Below are positions 49,652-57,236 of a DNA stretch of 64,000 nucleotides, one piece after another. The DNA comes from Vreelandella alkaliphila (GTDB lineage Bacteria > Pseudomonadota > Gammaproteobacteria > Pseudomonadales > Halomonadaceae), in contig NZ_JABASV010000002.1 of assembly GCF_016107625.1 (NCBI RefSeq), positions 1 through 64,000 of the forward strand. Direction: 5' to 3'. Position 1 is the stretch's first letter. Each line of letters starts with the position of its first letter. A model generated the notes under the pieces. It did no database searches. It saw nothing but the letters and a program-made list of their open reading frames with translations, and was not told where the DNA came from. Position numbers and translations under genes: made by a program.

Positions 49652-49935
49652 AACGATATCTCCAAAAGGAAGGTTAATGAGTTTACATATATCAAAATTT
49701 CTTCTAAAGCAGGCTGTTTGTTACATAATGTAATTGTTAAAACTAATTTAAAGACTGCTTATATTAATAACAAAAAACATTATAAACATACACTTACACT
49801 AATTATTCTAAAAAATACTATATATATTCAAATTGATTTCACCAGATTTCTAATAACAAAACTTTACGAAATGTATCTTATAGGCAACACTTCTGAGAGC
49901 ACCTGCTCACTCTTTCTTTCCACGAGGGCTTCCCA
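49652..49935. promoter_or_regulatory. AT-rich regulatory region upstream of csgD
   Basis: Extremely AT-rich 284-bp spacer between divergent rdgB and csgD. It contains a perfect 13-bp palindrome TTACATAATGTAA at 49721-49733, plausible as an operator. Any ORF here is a low-complexity artefact. In enterics csgD has a very long and complex promoter; this spacer is in the same position but shares no recognisable site with it. Confidence 0.5.
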
Positions 49936-50628
49936 ATGTCACAGGAAAAGACCATAGGTTCGGTGTATCTCATTACCGAAAAAAGTCCGCAATCACAGCT
50001 ATTCGCAGACTATTTACACGATCACACCAACTGCTCAATTAGCATTTACTCGCCAGACGTCACCATACCCTCTTCACCCGTCGAAAAGCTGCTCATCCTC
50101 ATTGACAGTGATCATATTAGTGTAGAGACATTGCCAGACTGGCAAGAGAAACTGCCAGAAGCGTTAACAAAAACCCCTCTAGCCGCTTTCAATATTCGCG
50201 ATATGGACCATGCCCTAGAAGCTCTCTCGTGCGCTCAACTGAAAGGGGTATTTTATCGCAATGAGAGCTTAGAGGTATTTTGCAAAGGTATCCACGCGTT
50301 ACTTGATGATGAGCTGTGGATGTCTCGTGAGTTAATGGCACGACTGATTCTTTTTTATCGCAAGTATCAAAGCAACGCGTTCCGCCCAGCCTGTGGATTA
50401 ACCAACCGTGAAATGGAAATTATCTCTTTATTAAGTGCGGGTTCCTCCAATCAACAGATTGCCGATAAGTTGTTTGTAAGTGAACACACCGTTAAGTCTC
50501 ATCTTTATAACATCTTCCGAAAAATAAACGTTCACAATCGCATTCAAGCACTTAACTGGATCCATCAGAACCTTGGTCCAATTCTTCCTAATATAGAAAC
50601 TGCACGCAGTTTACAACGTCATCGGTAG
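49936..50628 (+). CDS. csgD: CsgD-like LuxR-family regulator of curli
   Basis: A 230-residue transcription factor with a degenerate receiver-like N-terminal domain (the phosphorylation site lies in LILIDSDH and the usual acidic pocket is incomplete) and a LuxR-type helix-turn-helix (about residues 152-212: LTNREMEIISLLSAGSSNQQIA then VSEHTVKSHLYNIF). The GVFYRNE segment matches the E. coli CsgD GVFYSME. Its place at the head of the curli genes supports the call. It should control csgEFG-BA, possibly cellulose genes elsewhere. Confidence 0.88.
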   Translation: MSQEKTIGSVYLITEKSPQSQLFADYLHDHTNCSISIYSPDVTIPSSPVEKLLILIDSDHISVETLPDWQEKLPEALTKTPLAAFNIRDMDHALEALSCAQLKGVFYRNESLEVFCKGIHALLDDELWMSRELMARLILFYRKYQSNAFRPACGLTNREMEIISLLSAGSSNQQIADKLFVSEHTVKSHLYNIFRKINVHNRIQALNWIHQNLGPILPNIETARSLQRHR

Positions 50629-50650
50629 CCTTTTAAAAGGGTATATAGCT

Positions 50651-51166
50651 ATGAATTTACGTCGCTATTTACTGGTCATTTTTATCAGTTTTATTACATT
50701 AACTACTGATACATTTGCCAATGAACCAACCAATTCTTCCCGGGCATTAGCCACCAGTGAGCAGGAAGAAGTCAACGCTATTAACCAACTATCAAGTCCC
50801 GATGGCCCAGAAATTCAAGGACAACGAAATAGAGGTAGTGAGCTTACCGGTATCATGGTCGACCGTACCGTCACCATGGCAGGCAAGACCTTCTATCGCG
50901 CTTTCAGCCAGCGGGCTATGGATAACCTCATTATCGGTAATGCCACGATTACCATTCAAGAACGTCCCGATGCCCGTTGGGGCAGCCAAATTGCCATCGT
51001 GGAAGGCAACCGGATGTACTTCAGAACACAGCTCTCTCCCAGGATTAGCGAAGCTGACCGCGTAGCAGGAGAAGCTGTAAATATCGTTGAGGAGGCACTT
51101 CTCCAGCAGCAGCTGGCATCTGCTCTTACCTCAGATAAAGACTTGGGAAAAGAGGAGTTATTCTGA
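50651..51166 (+). CDS. csgE: curli secretion specificity factor CsgE
   Basis: Periplasmic cap for the CsgG pore. It has a signal peptide (residues 1-24, ending FANEP) and a CsgE domain from residue about 60: VDRTVTMAGKTFYRAFSQ, ATITIQERPDARWGSQI. At 171 residues it is longer than E. coli CsgE (129), with extra sequence between signal and domain. It starts 22 bp after csgD and overlaps csgF by one base. Confidence 0.9.
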   Translation: MNLRRYLLVIFISFITLTTDTFANEPTNSSRALATSEQEEVNAINQLSSPDGPEIQGQRNRGSELTGIMVDRTVTMAGKTFYRAFSQRAMDNLIIGNATITIQERPDARWGSQIAIVEGNRMYFRTQLSPRISEADRVAGEAVNIVEEALLQQQLASALTSDKDLGKEELF

Positions 51167-51582
51167 TGAAAAACTGCAGAAAAATAGCTTGCGCTACGTT
51201 CATAGTGTTAATGGGAATAGGTGCTCACGCGCACTCAGGTGATTTAATTTATAAACCTATTAACCCTTCTTTTGGCGGCGATCCTTTTACAGGTAGTTAC
51301 CTGTTAGGTAAAGCCCAGTCACAGGATACCAATACAGATCCAAATGCACGTAGGGGGCAAACATTATCATCCACTGAGCGCTTATTACAAAGTTTAGAAA
51401 GTCGATTGATATCACAGCTCATTTCCGATGTTAGCCGTGGTGAAGTCAGTGAGGGTAGCTTCGATAGTGATGAGTTCGGCGTTGTCGTGAGTGACAATAA
51501 CGGACAACTAATTGTGCGTGTTGTGGATAAAGTTACTGGAGATGTAACAGAGATTAGCGTTGGCGGTTTATTTAACCCTTAA
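51166..51582 (+). CDS. csgF: curli assembly factor CsgF
   Basis: Surface-exposed factor that couples CsgB nucleation to the CsgG pore. It has a signal peptide (to about residue 23, GAHAHS), then INPSFGGDPFTGSYLLGKAQSQ, the segment that plugs the CsgG constriction in E. coli, and a C-terminal beta domain ending GDVTEISVGGLFNP. It is 138 residues, the family length. It overlaps csgE. Confidence 0.9.
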   Translation: MKNCRKIACATFIVLMGIGAHAHSGDLIYKPINPSFGGDPFTGSYLLGKAQSQDTNTDPNARRGQTLSSTERLLQSLESRLISQLISDVSRGEVSEGSFDSDEFGVVVSDNNGQLIVRVVDKVTGDVTEISVGGLFNP

Positions 51583-51656
51583 CAACGACATCAATATCAA
51601 CCGCTAAAAAAACCAGCAATAACGACTAACGCTATCTGCTTTGTCAGGGGATCATT

Positions 51657-52487
51657 ATGAAAATTATCGCCTCAATTGTCATCGCTAGCCTACTGAGTGG
51701 CTGTGCAGGAATGGTGGCAACGTCTGAAAATTTAGAAGGTGCTGAAGCAACACTCACGCCCAGAGGAGCTACCTACCAAGATCTTGTATCGCTCCCGCCA
51801 CCGTCAGGAAAGATATTTGTCTCTGTGTATGATTTTCGCGACCAAACAGGACAATACCGACCAGCCCCCGCCAGTACGTTTTCAACTGCGGTAACCCAAG
51901 GGGCTGCAGCAATGCTTACCGGAGCCCTGTCTGACTCTGGCTGGTTTATACCGCTGGAACGTGTTGGGTTACAAAACTTGTTAACTGAACGCCGTATTAT
52001 TCGCGCAGAATTCGAACGCTTTGGGCAGCCCGATACGCTGCCATCGTTAAGAGCAGCGTCGGTTATGCTAGAGGGCGGCATTATTGCTTATGAATCGAAC
52101 GTACGAACCGGGGGAGCCGGTGCTGAATATTTTGGCATTGGGGCGTCAGGCCAGTACCAGGTAGATCAGGTAACGGTGAATTTACGTGCGGTGGAAATCT
52201 CAACAGGCGAAATATTAGCTAACGTCACCACCACCAAGACCATCTATTCAAAAGAGCTACGAGCTGGGGTTTATCGCTTTATTGATTTCAGACGCTTATT
52301 AGAGGCCGAAGCAGGTATAACTACAAACGAACCGGTTCAGCTCGCGGTAATGTCAGCAATAGAATCTGCTGTCATTCACCTTGTAGCGAGAGGCATTGAA
52401 AACCGATTATGGAATCTTGCTCCCGGAACCAGTATTCAAGACACCATTTTAGATGACTATCTTAATGCATCGATACCTATGCTTTAG
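51657..52487 (+). CDS. csgG: curli secretion pore lipoprotein CsgG
   Basis: Outer-membrane nonameric channel that exports curli subunits. The 276-residue protein has a lipobox LLSGC (Cys16), and the CsgG core: SVYDFRDQTGQYRP, WFIPLERVGLQNLLTERR, and the beta-hairpin region GAGAEYFGIGASGQYQVDQV. Length is that of E. coli CsgG (277). Followed by a terminator, so csgBA is separate. Confidence 0.95.
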   Translation: MKIIASIVIASLLSGCAGMVATSENLEGAEATLTPRGATYQDLVSLPPPSGKIFVSVYDFRDQTGQYRPAPASTFSTAVTQGAAAMLTGALSDSGWFIPLERVGLQNLLTERRIIRAEFERFGQPDTLPSLRAASVMLEGGIIAYESNVRTGGAGAEYFGIGASGQYQVDQVTVNLRAVEISTGEILANVTTTKTIYSKELRAGVYRFIDFRRLLEAEAGITTNEPVQLAVMSAIESAVIHLVARGIENRLWNLAPGTSIQDTILDDYLNASIPML

Positions 52488-52535
52488 TAAGAATTAATCA
52501 AGGGAACACTACTTAAATAAAACTATAAAAAACAA

Positions 52536-52566
52536 TGGCCACTCAACAGAGTGGCCTTTTTTATTT
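52536..52566 (+). terminator. intrinsic terminator after csgG
   Basis: Stem GGCCACT/AGTGGCC (52537-52543, 52550-52556) followed by a T run. Confidence 0.8.
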
Positions 52567-52755
52567 AAAAAAACAAATACTATATAATTACATAACTAAC
52601 AAGCCAATAATTAAGAAAGTAGTAAACAAAAAATATTATAAATGTTAAACATATAACCACAGCATTAACAAAACTTCCTATAGCGTCATTTTTAGAATGG
52701 TCCAAACTCAATCCATGAAACAAAAAGACACATTGAGTTTCAAAAGGAATTAAAA
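52567..52755 (+). promoter_or_regulatory. AT-rich csgB promoter and leader with a hairpin at the ribosome-binding site
   Basis: AT-rich spacer with TATAAT at 52583-52588 and an ATGTTAAACAT palindrome at 52642-52652. AAACTCAAT (52704-52712) and ATTGAGTTT (52732-52740) make a perfect 9-bp stem just before the AAGGA site at 52744-52748. It may be an RNA element controlling translation or an operator. Confidence 0.45.
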
Positions 52756-53304
52756 ATGAAACATTATAGCTATCGGCTCAGGACAGCTACAACGAACAGA
52801 ATTCGTTGTAGTGCTGTGATAACGGTAGCCACTTCATTGCTGACTTTTTCTTCTGTATTGCAAGCTAACGAGAATGAAAGCGACTTATTTAACAGAAGTG
52901 CAAGAGTTACTCAGTTTGCGGCCATTGATAACGCCGCGCTAAACAGCAATCTAAGTATCATTCGTCAACAAGGTAACAATAATAAAGCAAGTGTTGCCCA
53001 GTCACGTTCTGTGAGTTATCAGCTTTCTAATTTTGCCTACATCGATCAAGTCGGCAACGGTAATCAAGCAAGCATAATGCAAAGTAACGGAAATAATACC
53101 GGAATTATTTGGCAAGTGGGCGACGACAACACCGCCTCTATTAATCAGCAAGGTAATAGCGTCCAGTATAAAGCCGACATTTATCAAAATGGATTTAAGG
53201 GTGACGTTTCAATTTCGCAATCGGGCAGTGGCTCACGTGGTGTAAGTGTCCAGCAACAAAACCTTTCGGGCAATGCACGACCAGTCACTATCGATACCTA
53301 CTGA
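52756..53304 (+). CDS. csgB: curlin nucleator CsgB-like protein
   Basis: Secreted minor curlin of 182 residues. After a signal peptide (to about residue 37, SVLQA-NE) it has curlin repeats with Gln/Asn ladders: SIIRQQGNNNKASVAQ, YIDQVGNGNQASIMQ, GIIWQVGDDNTASINQ. The signal region is longer and more basic at its start than in E. coli CsgB. Being the first of the pair and having fewer repeats supports the nucleator role. It is 61 bp before csgA. Confidence 0.85.
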   Translation: MKHYSYRLRTATTNRIRCSAVITVATSLLTFSSVLQANENESDLFNRSARVTQFAAIDNAALNSNLSIIRQQGNNNKASVAQSRSVSYQLSNFAYIDQVGNGNQASIMQSNGNNTGIIWQVGDDNTASINQQGNSVQYKADIYQNGFKGDVSISQSGSGSRGVSVQQQNLSGNARPVTIDTY

Positions 53305-53365
53305 GTCGCCAGCTGCTTCTCAGTAAACAACCAAAGCAAGTCGATCGAAAAAAAGGGGAAACACC

Positions 53366-54127
53366 ATGAAAACTCAAATGACCGTTATCGCTGCTGCTGT
53401 TGCAATGGCTGTTAGCTTCTCTAGCCAAGCGCGTGACTTTGATGACTCTACAACAAACCCTGCTGCTAACGCAGGGACAGAACCCGCGTTTGTAAACCAG
53501 CAAGATATCCGTGAAGGCATGAACGGCTTCGCTCGTGACCCAATGCGGACTTCGATTATTGTTCAAGTTGGTGACGATAACGCAGCTGAAACTGATCAGT
53601 ATGATAACGAGCAATACTCACGCGTTGGTCAAGAAGGTAATAACAACGACTCTTATGTTTATCAAAGCGGCGATCAGCATGAGTCAATTGTTTATCAGAT
53701 AGGCAATTATAACGATTCAGTCGTAGTACAAGATGGTGGCAGTCTTAACGACTCCTATGTACGTCAACAAGGCGACAACAACAGCTCTACTGTTGCTCAA
53801 TTCTTGAACACTGCGCAAAGCGACTCAATTATTGAGCAGTTCGGTAACGGAAACGATGCTGAAGTTTACCAAGCATTAAATACTGATGAAACGTGGAGCT
53901 TTATCCATCAGGACGGTGATAACAACGAAGCTAATGTTCTCCAGGTTGAAGCAGACCTGAGCGCTTCCTACATTTATCAAGGTGGCGAAGGCCATGTAGC
54001 GAATGTCTTCCAGACAGGCAACAGCAACGTGTCGACTATTCGCCAGAACACCGTTGGTGGTAGCGCAGCTTCAGCAACTCACTTCCAGGCTGGTAACAAC
54101 AACTCTGCTATCTCTACTCAGTGGTAA
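53366..54127 (+). CDS. csgA: major curlin subunit CsgA-like protein
   Basis: Secreted amyloid fibre subunit. Signal peptide to about residue 22 (SSQA-RD), an N-terminal segment of about 40 residues, then about eight curlin repeats of 22-24 residues with the S-I-x-Q-x-G-x-x-N-x-A/S-x-V-x-Q pattern. At 253 residues it is much longer than E. coli CsgA (151, five repeats). By my count the mature part has about 33 acidic residues, seven arginines and no lysine, an unusually acidic composition consistent with a salt-adapted organism. A terminator follows. Confidence 0.88.
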   Translation: MKTQMTVIAAAVAMAVSFSSQARDFDDSTTNPAANAGTEPAFVNQQDIREGMNGFARDPMRTSIIVQVGDDNAAETDQYDNEQYSRVGQEGNNNDSYVYQSGDQHESIVYQIGNYNDSVVVQDGGSLNDSYVRQQGDNNSSTVAQFLNTAQSDSIIEQFGNGNDAEVYQALNTDETWSFIHQDGDNNEANVLQVEADLSASYIYQGGEGHVANVFQTGNSNVSTIRQNTVGGSAASATHFQAGNNNSAISTQW

Positions 54128-54168
54128 GCATCTTTGTAGGTACGTCTGTAAGTACTTTCTTAGCTCAG

Positions 54169-54198
54169 GAAACCGCCCCCTTCGGGGCGGTTTTTTTT
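54169..54198 (+). terminator. intrinsic terminator after csgA
   Basis: Stem AACCGCCCC/GGGGCGGTT (54171-54179, 54184-54192) with a short loop and T run; A residues on the other side allow use by the convergent gene. Confidence 0.85.
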
Positions 54199-54202
54199 AT
54201 GT

Positions 54203-54580
54203 TTAACGCACCATTACCGTTAACGTGCCACCTTTCCCTTGGGTAGCAGAACGCGAGCGATTACTGCCTTTAACGATATCTACTTCTAAACGATCATCTT
54301 CGCTGAGCAGTTTTACCGTACCTTCTAGAGTGGTGCCTTCAAAGGTAAATTCAGCGGGCACTGTGCCGCGTGTTTCGGGGTGATCAATGGTTTCATCGTT
54401 ATGAGTAATGCGCCATTGGGCTGAGAATTCCGCGCCAGGTGTGCCACCCATGGTAATATGGATTTGAGTCATATCCTGCTCCTGTGCGGCCATCCCCGTT
54501 AACGGTAGGCCAAGGGTGAGAACAGCGGCTAACAATATGCCGTTAAAGCATGAAGAGTGCCAAGCCAATTGTCGTTTCAT
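54203..54580 (-). CDS. secreted protein of unknown function next to the curli locus
   Basis: A 125-residue protein with a signal peptide (residues 1-31, ending GMAA-QE) and a mature part of about 94 residues that looks all-beta: alternating hydrophobic residues (AEFSAQWRI, GTVPAEFTF, GTVKLLS, LEVDIV, GTLTVMV) and a GTPG turn. It has no cysteine in the mature part. GAGG precedes ATG 54580. It converges on csgA across a shared terminator. A beta-sandwich of this size recalls the CsgC/CsgH curlin chaperones, but I see no specific motif, so this is only a possibility. Confidence 0.75.
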   Translation of the reverse strand: MKRQLAWHSSCFNGILLAAVLTLGLPLTGMAAQEQDMTQIHITMGGTPGAEFSAQWRITHNDETIDHPETRGTVPAEFTFEGTTLEGTVKLLSEDDRLEVDIVKGSNRSRSATQGKGGTLTVMVR

Positions 54581-54656
54581 AATGTGTTTACCTCACTAAC
54601 CACAGAGCCGCTCAATAGGAGCGGCTCTTGCAGTGTAGCAGGCGCTTTACTTTATG

Positions 54657-55937
54657 TTACATAACGGCAAAGGCTTTTTCTGCAGCATCCAACGTTAGCT
54701 GAATATCTTCTGGCGTGTGGGCACTCGACATAAAGCCAGCTTCATAGGCAGAAGGTGCGAGATACACACCGTGATCAAGCATAGCACCAAAGAAGCGGCG
54801 GAAAGCATCGGGGTTGCAAGCAGTGGCTTGGGCGAAGTTATCTACACGGGATTGCGACGTAAAGAAAACGCCAAACATGCCACCTGCGGATTGGGTCATC
54901 ATCGGTACGCGGGCAGCGTTGGCACGCTCTTGCAAGCCGGTACACAACGTTTGCACCCGTTGAGTCAGCGCATCATGGAAACCCGGCACCTTTAGTTTGG
55001 TTAGCAGAGCGACCCCTGCAGCCATGGCCAGCGGGTTACCGGACAGCGTACCCGCTTGGTAAACCGGCCCCAGCGGCGAGATATTCTGCATAATTTCTTG
55101 TTTACCGCCAAACGCCCCAACGGGCATGCCACCGCCAACGATTTTACCTAAGCAGGTAAGGTCAGGCGTTACGCCGTAATGTGCCTGAGCGCCACCTAAA
55201 GCGACGCGAAAACCGGTCATGACTTCATCAAAAATCAAAATACTGCCGGATTCATTGCACACCCGGCGCAACGTTTCCAAGAAACCCGGCTGGGGAGGAA
55301 TGCAGTTCATATTACCCGCCACCGGCTCCACGATAATGCAGGCAATTTGCTCTCCGATCTCTGCAAAACACGCTTCCACCCCTTCAGGGTCGTTATACGA
55401 AAGCGTGATGGTGTGCTCAGCGAGTGATGCGGGTACGCCTGGTGAGCTAGGTTCCCCGTGGGTTAACGCGCCGGAGCCCGCTTTGACGAGCAATGAATCC
55501 GAGTGGCCGTGATAATTGCCTTCAAACTTGACGATTTTGTCGCGTCCCGTTGTTCCGCGCGCAAGTCGAATGGCCGACATCGTCGCTTCGGTGCCCGAGC
55601 TGGTCATACGCACCATTTCCATGGAAGGAATCATTTCACAGATCAGATCAGCCATGGTGGTTTCGACAGCGGTCGGCGTACCAAAGGAGAGGCCGTTATC
55701 TAACCGCGCTCGCACAGCGGCCAGTACATCCTGATCGGCGTGTCCAGTGATCATCGGTCCCCATGAGCCGATATAGTCTACGTAGCGGTTACCTTCCACA
55801 TCGAATAAGTAGGCACCCTGAGCACGTTCCATAAAAACAGGCGGGCGATGTAGGCCTTTAAAAGCACGAACAGGGGAGTTAACCCCCCCCGGAATGTGAC
55901 GACTGGCAAGGTCAAATAGTTCTGCAGATGTGGTCAT
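54657..55937 (-). CDS. hemL: glutamate-1-semialdehyde 2,1-aminomutase
   Basis: PLP enzyme giving 5-aminolevulinate, the tetrapyrrole precursor. The 426-residue protein has NSPVRAF near the N-terminus, EGNYHGHSD, the [10 protein letters not shown] pyridoxal aspartate, and the PLP lysine in [12 protein letters not shown] near residue 265. It is last in the hemJ-thiD-hemL strand. Confidence 0.97.
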   Translation of the reverse strand: MTTSAELFDLASRHIPGGVNSPVRAFKGLHRPPVFMERAQGAYLFDVEGNRYVDYIGSWGPMITGHADQDVLAAVRARLDNGLSFGTPTAVETTMADLICEMIPSMEMVRMTSSGTEATMSAIRLARGTTGRDKIVKFEGNYHGHSDSLLVKAGSGALTHGEPSSPGVPASLAEHTITLSYNDPEGVEACFAEIGEQIACIIVEPVAGNMNCIPPQPGFLETLRRVCNESGSILIFDEVMTGFRVALGGAQAHYGVTPDLTCLGKIVGGGMPVGAFGGKQEIMQNISPLGPVYQAGTLSGNPLAMAAGVALLTKLKVPGFHDALTQRVQTLCTGLQERANAARVPMMTQSAGGMFGVFFTSQSRVDNFAQATACNPDAFRRFFGAMLDHGVYLAPSAYEAGFMSSAHTPEDIQLTLDAAEKAFAVM

Positions 55938-55973
55938 GGCATCCTCAACATTAATGGCTTACTGCCAATGAGA

Positions 55974-56786
55974 TCAAAAGCGTACGGGGCGTGGCAAGCG
56001 TTTCGGTAAACACTGTCCGCTAGGGGGCTGATAACCATGAGACAAACTCTCCCAGGTAAAGTGCTGGGCTTGCTCACAGGCAGTTGGTAAGCGCTCACCA
56101 ACGGCTAAACGAGCCGCAAGCGCTGAGGCTAATGTACAGCCTGATCCGTGAAATACTTCAGGCAAACGTGGCCACTGCCATTGGCGCGTAGTGTCAGGAG
56201 AGTGCAGCGTATGCACAACCTGTTGCGTATTACCCGGGAGTGGATCGTCGGTGGCGGTCACAAGGACACCTTGGCAACCCTGCGCCAGCAACGCAACAGC
56301 ACGTGCTGTGTCATCCAAAGGGTCGGTTATCTCAGGCGTCAGTGCAGCAAGCTCAAACCGATTGGGCGTTACGATATCCACAAGCGGTAGCAAACGATCT
56401 ATATAAAGTTGCTGCAAAGCGGGTGTGGATAACTTAGCGCCGCCACCTGCTTTTAATACCGGATCTGCGACGACGGGAATTCCTGGAAAACGGCGGATAA
56501 TTTGTTCCGCTGCGCGCAGCGTCGCCTCATCAGCCAACAGCCCCAACTTAATAGCCGCAATTTGCATATCACCTAACGCTTCAGCCATTTGCCGCATTGC
56601 AGCAGGATCTGCAGGCAGGGTGCGTATCACGTTATGGCAATTTTGAACGGTCAGTGCGGTTGGAATGGTGACTGCCCAACCACCACAGGCAGCTATCGCT
56701 TCGCTATCAGCCACTAACCCAGCCCCCCCGGTGGGGTCATGGCCAGCTAACACTAAAACAACGGGAGGAAGAGGATGGCGCATCAA
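55974..56786 (-). CDS. thiD: hydroxymethylpyrimidine/phosphomethylpyrimidine kinase
   Basis: Ribokinase-family enzyme of thiamine synthesis. GHDPTGGAGLVADSEAI near the N-terminus, DPVLKAGGG and the catalytic GSGCTLASALAA are visible. Some ThiD-like proteins of this group act on related pyrimidines, so HMP-P kinase activity is inferred. It has 270 residues, overlaps hemJ by 4 bases (ATGA) and lies 36 bp before hemL. Confidence 0.9.
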   Translation of the reverse strand: MMRHPLPPVVLVLAGHDPTGGAGLVADSEAIAACGGWAVTIPTALTVQNCHNVIRTLPADPAAMRQMAEALGDMQIAAIKLGLLADEATLRAAEQIIRRFPGIPVVADPVLKAGGGAKLSTPALQQLYIDRLLPLVDIVTPNRFELAALTPEITDPLDDTARAVALLAQGCQGVLVTATDDPLPGNTQQVVHTLHSPDTTRQWQWPRLPEVFHGSGCTLASALAARLAVGERLPTACEQAQHFTWESLSHGYQPPSGQCLPKRLPRPVRF

Positions 56787-57214
56787 AAGGGCTTCACCAC
56801 CGCCAGGATAATAATCGCGATTAACGCAATCACGGGCGCTTCGTTAAACCAGCGGAAAAACACATGGCTTTTGGTGCAGCGGGCTTGATCAAATTGCTTC
56901 AAATAAATTAAGCAAACATGGTGGTAAGCGATTAATAGAGCGACAAGCGTCAGCTTAGCGTGCATCCAACCTTGGCTAAACCAAGCGGGCACGAGATAAA
57001 GCATCCAGCCACCAAAGATCAGCACAATGATCATCGATGGCGTCATAATTCCACGGTAAAGCTTACGCTCCATGGTTTTAAAGTAAGTGATCGCTTGCTC
57101 ATCGCCTGTGTCCCGCGCCATGGCGTGGTACACATACAGTCGCGGTAAATAAAATAGCGCGGCAAACCAGGTAACAACCGCCATCAAATGAATGGCCTTT
57201 ACCCATAAATACAT
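56783..57214 (-). CDS. hemJ: HemJ-type protoporphyrinogen oxidase
   Basis: Membrane protein of 143 residues with four membrane segments; HemJ oxidises protoporphyrinogen IX in bacteria without HemG or HemY. Conserved elements: KAIHLMAVVTWFAALFYLPRLYVYH (His9 and Arg/Tyr positions), KLTLVALLIAYHH, and FRWFNEAPV. The closeness of hemL supports the haem role. Confidence 0.9.
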   Translation of the reverse strand: MYLWVKAIHLMAVVTWFAALFYLPRLYVYHAMARDTGDEQAITYFKTMERKLYRGIMTPSMIIVLIFGGWMLYLVPAWFSQGWMHAKLTLVALLIAYHHVCLIYLKQFDQARCTKSHVFFRWFNEAPVIALIAIIILAVVKPF

Positions 57215-57236
57215 GGTCTCTCCTTAGGCGTTGGGC

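Noticed and set aside
49718-49957. 79-codon ORF upstream of csgD
   Set aside because: Low-complexity Lys/Asn/Ile translation of AT-rich promoter DNA; overlaps the csgD start.
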